Source: Bacillota bacterium (GTDB lineage Bacteria; Bacillota; DSM-12270; Thermacetogeniales; Thermacetogeniaceae). From it: DNA of 6,542 bases. The notes under the pieces were generated by a model, which saw nothing but the letters and a program-made list of their open reading frames with translations, ran no database searches and was not told where the DNA came from. Each line of letters opens with the position of its first letter. Position 1 is the stretch's first letter. Both the position numbers and the translations under genes were made by a program. Where the stretch lies: assembly GCA_030627585.1 (NCBI GenBank), contig DAOURU010000066.1, forward strand, positions 1 to 6,542, written 5' to 3'. Below, one piece after another: positions 1 through 5,215 of the stretch.

Positions 1-35
1 AAAAATACCTGTTTAGGAGGTCAGCAGGAGAATTT

Positions 36-227
36 ATGGTCGAATGCCTCGACTGCGGGAATTGCCGGCAGGGAACAGCAACCTATTACTGTACGGCGCG
101 CAACGAATTTGTAATCAGGGAGAACCAACCTGTCAGAGAACGGGAAAAGAGGGAGCGGGGGTGGAAAAAGGGAAATCCGCATTATGAGTCGCGGCGCCGC
201 CGGAGCCGGGAAGAAAAAATAGGGTAG
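36..227 (+). CDS. Small four-cysteine protein of unknown function
   Basis: I do not recognise this 63-residue protein. It has two parts. The N-terminal half carries Cys4, Cys7, Cys10 and Cys19 in a C-x2-C-x2-C-x8-C pattern, suggesting a small zinc or iron-sulfur site. Residues 26-63 are very rich in Arg, Lys and Glu and are probably disordered or nucleic-acid-contacting. The ATG has AGGAG at 26-30 (5-nt spacing), with a second AGGAGG just upstream at 15-20, so translation looks well supported. It ends 27 nt before yhbY in the same direction and is probably in the same transcript. In related Firmicutes obg usually lies just upstream, but it is not visible here. The metal-binding role is inferred only from cysteine spacing. 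There is no signal peptide or membrane segment. It could also be a lineage-restricted small protein with no conserved role. Confidence 0.6.
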   Translation: MVECLDCGNCRQGTATYYCTARNEFVIRENQPVREREKRERGWKKGNPHYESRRRRSREEKIG

Positions 228-241
228 CCAGTTTTTGGAGC

Positions 242-260
242 GGTGAAGTGAGGGGTGAAG
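242..260 (+). promoter_or_regulatory. Duplicated Shine-Dalgarno-like motif at the yhbY start
   Basis: GGTGAAG occurs twice, at 242-248 and 254-260, a 12-nt period. GGTGA pairs with the 3' end of 16S rRNA. The first copy sits 8 nt (from GGTGA) before the GTG at 255. The second copy overlaps that GTG and lies immediately before ATG 261, for which AGGGG at 251-255 gives 5-nt spacing. Both starts are therefore possible, and they differ by only two residues. Confidence 0.4.
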
Positions 261-548
261 ATGCTTACGGGAAAACAAAAAAGGTTGCTCCGGGCTTTTG
301 CAACGAGCCTTGATCCGCTTTTCCAGGTTGGGAAAGGCGGTGTGAGCGAAAATTTAGTTCACCAGGTAGATGAGGCTTTAAAAGCGCGTGAGCTCATCAA
401 GCTCCGCGTTCTTTCTCAATCTTCCGAGGATGCCAGGAGCGTTGCCCGGTTTCTCAAAGAAAAAACTGGCGCCGAAATTGTTCAGATCATCGGCCATAAT
501 TTGATTTTGTACCGGCAGGGAGAGAAGAAGAGAATCGAGTTGCCTTAA
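255..548 (+). CDS. yhbY: YhbY family RNA-binding protein (CRM domain)
   Basis: This 97-residue protein is a stand-alone CRM domain, the usual length for bacterial YhbY. The family binds pre-50S ribosomal particles and assists large-subunit assembly. Visible signatures are the N-terminal GKQKRLLRA segment, the GKGG loop at residues 26-29 that matches the family's RNA-binding GxxG loop, ALKARELIKLRVL in the middle, and GAEIVQIIGHNLILYR near the C-terminus. It is cytoplasmic, with no membrane segments. The start is GTG 255, or ATG 261 two codons later. It lies 27 nt after the small cysteine protein and 41 nt before proB. This agrees with the common Firmicutes order obg, yhbY, proB/proA or nadD, which supports a ribosome-assembly role. 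Confidence 0.93.
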   Translation: MKMLTGKQKRLLRAFATSLDPLFQVGKGGVSENLVHQVDEALKARELIKLRVLSQSSEDARSVARFLKEKTGAEIVQIIGHNLILYRQGEKKRIELP

Positions 549-589
549 CGGTTGGATTCACAAAAAGGCAGGAGGATTCGCAGCGTGAA

Positions 590-1747
590 ATGAGCACTTC
601 AAGGCGTGAGATCTTACCGCGGGCGCGGCGGGTCGTGGTAAAGATTGGTACGAGGCTCCTTTGTAATAAAAAGGGGCACCTTAATCTTAAAAGAATGGAA
701 AACATCGTCAACGATTTAGCCTATTTATGGCAGGAAGACCGCGAGCTTGTTTTAGTCAGTTCAGGCGCGATCGGTGCGGGAATGGGAAGGTTGGGCCTCA
801 CGGAGGTGCCCCAAACGCTTCCGGAGAAACAGGCTGCTGCCGCCGTAGGCCAGGGAATTTTAATGCATCTCTACGAAAGTTTTTTTTCTCCTCAAGGGAT
901 TCTCGTGGCGCAGGTGCTTTTAACGAGGGACGACATTAAGATCCGGGAGAGATACCTCAACGCACGGCATACGTTCCAGACGCTTCTCCGTCACCGCGTT
1001 ATTCCTATCGTCAATGAAAATGACACAATCGCTGTAGAAGAAATCCGCTTTGGCGACAACGATACGCTGGCGGCTCTGGTCGCGTGTCTTATTAATGCTG
1101 ATTTACTGGTCTTTTTGACAGATCTCGAGGGATTTTATACAGCCGATCCCCATAAAGATGAGTCGGGAGAGTTAATTCCCGAGATTGCTGAAATTACCCC
1201 GGAAATCGAGAACCTCGCGGGAGGGAAAGGTTCAGCCTTCGCCACAGGCGGGATGGAAACAAAAATCCAGGCGGCAAAAATCGCCATGGGTGCGGGGATC
1301 CCTCTGGTCATTGGGAGTGGAATGCATGCCAGGGTGCTGGCGCGGATTCTCGCCGGGGAAGAAGTGGGGACTTTTTTTGTGCCCCGCGCAGACCGGCTGC
1401 AGGCGCGGAAGCGCTGGATTGCTTTTGGCTCCTCCGTTCAGGGAAGAGTGCATGTCGACCTGGGGGCGGCAAATGCCCTGATTAAAAAAGGAAAAAGCCT
1501 CTTGTCCAGGGGAATTACGAAGGTAGAAGCATCCTTTGAAGCAGGCGCTGTCGTGAGCGTGATCAACCCCGGAGGGAAAGAGATTGCCAGGGGAATCAGC
1601 AATTATTCTTCCGAAGCACTGAATTTAATTAAAGGACGCGGCACCTGGGAGATCAAGGCAATATTGGGATATAAAGACTACGACGAGGTAATTCACCGTG
1701 ATAACCTCACCGTTATCACGGGGTGTGGTGCTACATCTAAAAATTAA
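590..1747 (+). CDS. proB: Glutamate 5-kinase
   Basis: ProB phosphorylates L-glutamate with ATP to gamma-glutamyl phosphate, the committed and normally proline-inhibited step of proline synthesis. The 385-residue protein has the full two-domain form. An amino acid kinase domain covers about residues 14-265, with VVVKIGTR (Lys18), SSGAIGAG (57-64), NENDTIAVEEIRFGDND (142-158), LTDLEGFYTADP (176-187) and ATGGMETK. A C-terminal PUA domain covers about residues 282-370. The first Ser of the more usual KIGSS/KIGTS motif is kept as Thr and the next residue is Arg. The ATG at 590 lies 14 nt after AGGAGG (570-575), which is long, but the nearby GTG at 585 hits a stop at once and no better in-frame start is seen. 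It ends 27 nt before proA, a standard two-gene unit. Confidence 0.97.
   Translation: MSTSRREILPRARRVVVKIGTRLLCNKKGHLNLKRMENIVNDLAYLWQEDRELVLVSSGAIGAGMGRLGLTEVPQTLPEKQAAAAVGQGILMHLYESFFSPQGILVAQVLLTRDDIKIRERYLNARHTFQTLLRHRVIPIVNENDTIAVEEIRFGDNDTLAALVACLINADLLVFLTDLEGFYTADPHKDESGELIPEIAEITPEIENLAGGKGSAFATGGMETKIQAAKIAMGAGIPLVIGSGMHARVLARILAGEEVGTFFVPRADRLQARKRWIAFGSSVQGRVHVDLGAANALIKKGKSLLSRGITKVEASFEAGAVVSVINPGGKEIARGISNYSSEALNLIKGRGTWEIKAILGYKDYDEVIHRDNLTVITGCGATSKN
1696..1721 (+). repeat. Perfect 10-bp hairpin in the 3' end of proB
   Basis: CCGTGATAAC (1696-1705) and GTTATCACGG (1712-1721) are exact reverse complements around a 6-nt loop, CTCACC. The element lies within codons for the conserved ProB tail (IHRDNLTVITG). 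No T-run follows, so it is not a standard intrinsic terminator. It could stabilise or mark the end of the proB message, or be a by-product of coding sequence. Confidence 0.6.
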
Positions 1748-1774
1748 GGAAATAGAGGGGGTAGGAGGAATTCT

Positions 1775-3028
1775 ATGTATCAAACAGAGTTAGAAGCAAT
1801 AGGGCAAAGAGCGAAGGAGGCATCCTACAAGCTTGCCGGGGTTTCCACAAAGACGAAAAACGATGCTCTTCAGGCGATGGCTAAGAGTTTGGAAGAACGG
1901 CGGGAAATGATCCTGGCTGCCAATGAAGTGGATATGGAAGCGGGGCGGGCCAAAGGGCTCAGCAATGCCCTGCTGGACAGGCTGTTGCTGACCCCGGACC
2001 GGATCCGGGAGATGGCCGAGGGCTTACGCGCTTTGATCGCCCTCCCCGATCCGGTAGGAGAGGTAACCAGAATGTGGACAAGGCCCAACGGCCTCCAGAT
2101 CGGGAAAATCCGCGTCCCGCTGGGGGTAATCGGGATTATTTACGAAGCCCGCCCGAATGTCACCGTAGACGCGGCGGGTCTCTGCCTCAAGGCAGGAAAT
2201 GCCGTGATTTTGCGGGGCGGTTCCGAGGCCTTTAACTCCAACCGCGCTATTACCCAGGTCATCAGCGCTGCTGCGACCAATGCCGGAATTCCCGCGGGGG
2301 CAATTCAGCTTGTCGAAACCACAGACCGCGAAGCCGCAAATTTAATGATGAAAATGAATGCCTACATTGATGTCCTCATTCCCCGGGGCGGCGCCGGGCT
2401 GATTCAGGCGGTGGTCCAGAACGCAACAGTACCGGTTTTGGAGACCGGGGTTGGCAATTGCCACGTTTATGTAGAAGAAGATGCTGATTTAAAAATGGCG
2501 CGGCGCATCGTCGTGAATGCGAAAACACAGCGCCCTGGTGTTTGCAATGCTATGGAAACGCTGCTTGTGCACGAGAATGCGGCGCCTGCCTTTTTGCCGG
2601 TGGCTGCCGAGGCCCTGCGTGCGAAGGGTGTGGAATTGAGAGGCTGCTCCCGGACGCGGGAAGTCCTGCCCGACTGTAAACCTGCCACGGAAGGCGACTG
2701 GAGGACGGAGTACCTTGATTTGATCCTTGCGGTTAAAGTTGTAGGTGATTTGGAAGAAGCGATTGATCATATCAACACCTACGGCACGAAGCATACCGAA
2801 GTGATCATTACAAACAGTTACCAAAAGGCGCGGCTGTTTTTGCAAAGGGTAGACGCCGCCGCTGTCTTTGTAAACGCCTCAAGCCGCTTTACCGACGGCC
2901 ACCAGTTCGGGCTGGGGGCTGAAATCGGAATCAGCACCCAGAAGCTCCACGCGCGGGGTCCGATGGGTTTGGAGGAGTTGACTTCGACCAAGTACATTAT
3001 CTTTGGGGATGGTCAGATTCGGACCTAG
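1775..3028 (+). CDS. proA: Gamma-glutamyl phosphate reductase
   Basis: ProA reduces gamma-glutamyl phosphate to glutamate-5-semialdehyde with NADPH. The product cyclises to pyrroline-5-carboxylate, which ProC (not in this window) converts to proline. At 417 residues it has the family's usual length and the aldehyde dehydrogenase fold. Visible motifs are GVIGIIYEARPNVT (117-130), the LKAGNAVILRGGSEAFNSN cofactor-site region, VPVLETGVGNCHVYV, and AKTQRPGVCNAMETLLVH with catalytic Cys257. The C-terminus FGLGAEIGISTQKLHARGPMGLEELT is typical. AGGAGG at 1763-1768 gives 6-nt spacing to the ATG. It is 27 nt downstream of proB and probably acts with it, since the phosphate intermediate is unstable. 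The last 32 bases are overlapped on the other strand by a permease remnant. Confidence 0.98.
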   Translation: MYQTELEAIGQRAKEASYKLAGVSTKTKNDALQAMAKSLEERREMILAANEVDMEAGRAKGLSNALLDRLLLTPDRIREMAEGLRALIALPDPVGEVTRMWTRPNGLQIGKIRVPLGVIGIIYEARPNVTVDAAGLCLKAGNAVILRGGSEAFNSNRAITQVISAAATNAGIPAGAIQLVETTDREAANLMMKMNAYIDVLIPRGGAGLIQAVVQNATVPVLETGVGNCHVYVEEDADLKMARRIVVNAKTQRPGVCNAMETLLVHENAAPAFLPVAAEALRAKGVELRGCSRTREVLPDCKPATEGDWRTEYLDLILAVKVVGDLEEAIDHINTYGTKHTEVIITNSYQKARLFLQRVDAAAVFVNASSRFTDGHQFGLGAEIGISTQKLHARGPMGLEELTSTKYIIFGDGQIRT

Positions 3029-3158
3029 TATCTTCTTTCCCCCCGGGCTTTGCCGCGGGTTGAGGCACAAGCGTTTCTTGCCTTGCTCCGGCCGCGGTGC
3101 TGTGGTGAATGCCGTAAGCGAAGTAGATAAGCAGCCCCACGAGCAGCCCCAGGAATCT
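2997..3158 (-). pseudogene. C-terminal remnant of an APC/CAT-family amino acid permease
   Basis: The minus strand from about 3158 down to a TAA at 2999-2997 reads RFLGLLVGLLIYFAYG followed by IHHS (3158-3099), then a polar tail. This matches the end of cationic amino acid transporter-type APC permeases, where the last membrane helix finishes as IYF-x-YG-x-x-HS. Upstream on the minus strand this frame meets a TGA at 3179-3177, and I find no further permease sequence in any frame before nadD begins, so over 90 percent of a normal permease (about 450-500 residues) is missing. The tail runs about 30 codons further and overlaps the end of proA tail-to-tail. I infer a former convergent permease gene mostly deleted when this region joined nadD. 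The homology rests on recalled family patterns over about 20 residues. Confidence 0.7.
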
Positions 3159-3189
3159 TGAGGGGTGAATACGAAATCAGTCCAAGAAC

Positions 3190-3194
3190 AGGAG
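3190..3194 (+). promoter_or_regulatory. Shine-Dalgarno site fixing the nadD start
   Basis: AGGAG lies 8 nt before ATG 3203. It favours that codon over the upstream in-frame TTG at 3158, which would add 15 residues unlike the family and has no good site of its own. The ATG at 3196 is out of frame. Confidence 0.75.
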
Positions 3195-3202
3195 TATGCT
3201 TC

Positions 3203-3805
3203 ATGAACGGCGAGCGAATCGGGATTATGGGCGGAACATTTGATCCCATTCATTACGGTCATCTGGTAACGGCTGAAGCCGCCAGGGAGAAATATCAGCT
3301 CCAGCGTGTAATCTTTGTTCCCTCGGGCCACCCTCCCCATAAGGAAGCCGGGATGGTTACGGATTTCTGGCACCGGTATTTGATGGTGCTGCTCGCTGTC
3401 GTTTCGAATCCTTATTTTGAAGTTTCGCGCCTGGAATACGACCGGGGTGGAGTTACTTATACGATTGATACGGTGCGCGAGTTTCGCCAGCGCTACAAGA
3501 GTGCCGAACTGTTTTTTATTACCGGAGCCGATGCCATCCTGGAGATTTTAACATGGAAGCGACCTGAAGAACTGCTTGCCATGTGCCGGTTCATTGCTGC
3601 GACAAGACCCGGCTACGACCTCCGGCAGTTAAACAGCCTGCTGGGGGAATTTTTTCAGGGCGCGGTTTCTGTGCTCGAAATTCCCATGCTCAACATTTCT
3701 TCAAGCAATCTCCGGCACCGGGCAAAAGCGGGACGTTCTCTCAAATACCTGGTGCCCGAACCGGTGGAATTTTATATTCTTCAAAACGGGCTTTATCGAG
3801 AATAG
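3203..3805 (+). CDS. nadD: Nicotinate-nucleotide adenylyltransferase
   Basis: NadD transfers the adenylyl group of ATP to nicotinate mononucleotide, giving deamido-NAD, the step before NAD synthetase. The 200-residue protein has the normal family length with the start at 3203. The N-terminal GGTFDPIHYGH (residues 10-20) is the nucleotidyltransferase HxGH-type motif, and HPPHK follows in the first third. The C-terminal motif is ISSSNLRHR (165-173), where most relatives have ISST-x-[IL]R-x-R; the Thr to Ser change is mild. LKYLVPEPVEFYI is the usual ending. No membrane segments. It is 174 nt from proA, a gap filled by a permease remnant, and 102 nt from the RRM gene. NadD next to yqeK and rsfS is a widespread Firmicutes arrangement. 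I see no clear promoter in the gap, so its transcription may continue from proBA or start from an unrecognised site. Confidence 0.96.
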   Translation: MNGERIGIMGGTFDPIHYGHLVTAEAAREKYQLQRVIFVPSGHPPHKEAGMVTDFWHRYLMVLLAVVSNPYFEVSRLEYDRGGVTYTIDTVREFRQRYKSAELFFITGADAILEILTWKRPEELLAMCRFIAATRPGYDLRQLNSLLGEFFQGAVSVLEIPMLNISSSNLRHRAKAGRSLKYLVPEPVEFYILQNGLYRE

Positions 3806-3839
3806 CTTGAGAGGGCGGTTCGTGGGATGAGGCTGTTTT

Positions 3840-3876
3840 TGGTGGTATATTCCGTTTCTCACCACCACATACTACC
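3840..3876 (+). promoter_or_regulatory. Alternative hairpins in the RRM gene leader
   Basis: TGGTGGT (3840-3846) can pair with ACCACCA (3861-3867), a 7-bp stem. The overlapping GGTGGTAT (3841-3848) can instead pair with ATACTACC (3869-3876), an 8-bp stem with one G-U pair. The two structures exclude each other. They lie 30-70 nt before the RRM start, with no T-run to make either a terminator. A role in controlling the RRM gene, by temperature, autoregulation or RNA processing, is inference. Confidence 0.4.
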
Positions 3877-3907
3877 TTAGGGATTAAATTTTAGGGGTGA
3901 CGAGACT

Positions 3908-4183
3908 TTGGTTCGAACTCTATATGTGGGAAATCTTCCCTGGAAGACGAAGGCTGAGGAGCTGTCCGGTTTTTTCAGCAACTATGGAGAGGTCCTGAAC
4001 AGCCGCATTATTGTTGACCGGAACACGGGGCGGTCACGCGGTTTCGGTTTTGTGGAAGTAAGAGACGAAGACGCCGGAAAAATGGTCGAAGCTCTCAACG
4101 GGATCGAGTTTCAAGGGCGAATTTTAACGGTTAATGAAGCACGGCCGCGCGAGGAAGGGAACTTCCATCTGGAACAGGGTTAA
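3908..4183 (+). CDS. Single-RRM RNA-binding protein
   Basis: This 91-residue protein is one RNA recognition motif with a short acidic-basic tail. RNP2 is LYVGNL (residues 5-10) and RNP1 is RGFGFVEV (44-51), with Phe46 and Phe48 at the positions that stack on RNA bases; Tyr6 is the RNP2 aromatic. ALNGIEFQGRILTVNEARPR completes the fold. Bacterial one-RRM proteins are best known from cyanobacteria (Rbp proteins, often cold-induced) and some proteobacteria; they bind single-stranded RNA, but targets are rarely known. The start is TTG 3908, with AGGGGTGA at 3893-3900 and 7-nt spacing. Its TAA is followed at once by the ATG of yqeK, so translation of the two is probably coupled. There is no glycine-rich tail of the cyanobacterial Rbp1 type. 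The family call is certain; the biological role is not. Confidence 0.95.
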   Translation: MVRTLYVGNLPWKTKAEELSGFFSNYGEVLNSRIIVDRNTGRSRGFGFVEVRDEDAGKMVEALNGIEFQGRILTVNEARPREEGNFHLEQG

Positions 4184-4798
4184 ATGGAATCAGAACTTTA
4201 TCAGAAATATGAAACGCTAGTCCGCAAGCGTTTGACGCCGGGCAGGTTTCAGCATGTTTGTGCCGTCCGCGCCTGCGCCGGAGAGCTTGCGGAAAGAAAC
4301 GGGGGATCTCGCCCGGAGGCTGAGCTGGCCGGGCTGCTGCATGACTACGCCAGGGATCTTTCCGAAACCGAACTTCTGCGTCTTGGTGAGGAGCGGGGAT
4401 TAATCAAAAACGAGATTGAATGTTCTGTTCCGGTTTTGCTCCACGGCCCTGTGGGGGCGGAGCTGGTCCGGGAAGAGTTGGGGATTGAAAACACCCGGAT
4501 TTTGCGTGCGATTGCACACCATACCCTGGGAGCTCCCGGCATGGGTTTTTTGGAGAAAATCATTTATGTTGCCGATTTAACAGCCGAAGGGAGGAACTTT
4601 CCTGGTGTTGATTACCTGCGGAAGCTTGCCCGGAAGGATCTCGAAGAGGCGCTTCTGTGGGGTTTTGCTTTTTCAATCTGTTACTGTTTGGAGAGGAAAA
4701 AAGTAATCCACCCGCAAACGATTGCGGCGTGGAATTTTTTCCTCAAGGAAAGTACGGAAACAAGAATTTGCAGCGATTTAAGGAGAGGTAATTTCTAG
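4184..4798 (+). CDS. yqeK: HD-domain Ap4A hydrolase (YqeK family)
   Basis: YqeK proteins symmetrically hydrolyse diadenosine tetraphosphate to two ADP using a metal-bound HD domain. At 204 residues this is the usual size. The expected metal ligands are visible: His24 in RFQHV, His53-Asp54 in GLLHDYARDL, His87 in LLHGPVGAEL, His112/His113 in AIAHHTLG, and Asp131 in EKIIYVADL. The LGAPGMGFLEKIIYVAD segment is characteristic. The start ATG follows the RRM stop directly (TAA then ATG), with only a weak GGAACAGGG upstream, so it likely depends on ribosomes finishing the RRM gene. The gene ends 21 nt before rsfS. A nadD, yqeK, rsfS string is common in Firmicutes; the RRM gene in the middle is the unusual part. 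I infer normal enzyme activity because no key residue is missing. Confidence 0.95.
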   Translation: MESELYQKYETLVRKRLTPGRFQHVCAVRACAGELAERNGGSRPEAELAGLLHDYARDLSETELLRLGEERGLIKNEIECSVPVLLHGPVGAELVREELGIENTRILRAIAHHTLGAPGMGFLEKIIYVADLTAEGRNFPGVDYLRKLARKDLEEALLWGFAFSICYCLERKKVIHPQTIAAWNFFLKESTETRICSDLRRGNF

Positions 4799-4819
4799 AC
4801 TGAGAGGAGGAAAAAGGTT

Positions 4820-5167
4820 TTGCTTGACGGCCGGGAAGTGGCCATTTGTGCGGCACGTGCCGCTGTGGAGAAGAAAGCGACCGATATTCGTGTTCTCGAC
4901 CTGCGAGGTCTTTTTCCGGTTGCCGATTATTTTGTAATCTGCAGCGGGAGGAGCGTGCCGCAGATTTCGACGATTGCCCAGGAGGTTCAAGAACGATTAG
5001 AAAAGCTCGGGTGCAAGTTTTTGCGGCGGCAGGGAAATCCGAAATCAGAGTGGGTTTTGTTGGACTACGGGGATGTGGTGGTGCATGTTTTCAGCCAGGA
5101 GGCCCGGGAGTTCTATGCTTTGGAGCGTTTATGGGGTGATGCCCAAGAAATTTCACAAAATTTTTAA
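4820..5167 (+). CDS. rsfS: Ribosomal silencing factor RsfS
   Basis: RsfS (YbeB/Iojap family) binds ribosomal protein uL14 on the 50S subunit and blocks joining of 30S and 50S, shutting down translation during starvation. The 115-residue protein has the normal length. Conserved segments are TDIRVLDLRGLFPVADYFVICSGRS (about residues 21-45), QISTIAQEV, SEWVLLDYGDVVVHVFSQEAREFYALERLWGDA. Where relatives usually have an Arg-Glu-Gly before the tryptophan region, this one reads RRQGNPKSEW, a small substitution. The start is TTG 4820, with AGGAGG at 4805-4810 and 9-nt spacing. It lies 21 nt after yqeK. Its stop codon sits inside the first unit of an 11-bp repeat that precedes the HD-GYP gene. Confidence 0.96.
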   Translation: MLDGREVAICAARAAVEKKATDIRVLDLRGLFPVADYFVICSGRSVPQISTIAQEVQERLEKLGCKFLRRQGNPKSEWVLLDYGDVVVHVFSQEAREFYALERLWGDAQEISQNF

Positions 5168-5191
5168 ATAATTCTTAAAGAATTCTTAACA
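5164..5191 (+). promoter_or_regulatory. Three-unit 11-bp direct repeat, PhoP/OmpR-type operator candidate
   Basis: TTAAATAATTC (5164-5174) and TTAAAGAATTC (5175-5185) differ at one base and are followed by TTAACA (5186-5191). This gives three TTAA-type hexamers, each separated by the same 5-nt AATTC. Bacillus PhoP sites are TT[ACT]ACA-like hexamers spaced by about 5 nt, so the 11-bp helical-face spacing fits an OmpR-family regulator. A further TTCACA at 5152-5157 is off the period by one base. The element begins at the rsfS stop and ends 24 nt before the HD-GYP ATG. GATAAA at 5201-5206 is a poor -10 candidate. The pattern is seen directly; the regulator is inferred. Confidence 0.5.
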
Positions 5192-5215
5192 GCCTGGCAG
5201 GATAAACCGGATTTT

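Noticed and set aside
1115..1141. TTGACA followed by TATACA inside proB as an internal promoter
   Set aside because: The spacer is only 15 bp, the -10 is weak, and the bases encode the conserved LTDLEGFYTA motif.
3042..3059. Hairpin CCCGGGC / GCC-G-CGGG just after proA as a terminator
   Set aside because: It has a bulge and no T-run on either strand, and it lies within the permease tail trace, so its GC-rich pairing is better explained by that origin.
3158..3202. Upstream TTG start for nadD adding 15 residues
   Set aside because: The extra residues are unlike the family, there is no Shine-Dalgarno before it, and ATG 3203 has AGGAG at 8 nt.
2879..3373. Minus-strand open frame of 164 codons across the proA-nadD gap
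   Set aside because: It lies in a different frame from the permease trace, overlaps two well-supported genes, and its product has no coherent family features.
4846..5139. 97-codon frame overlapping rsfS
   Set aside because: It is a shifted-frame shadow of rsfS with no recognisable features and no ribosome site.
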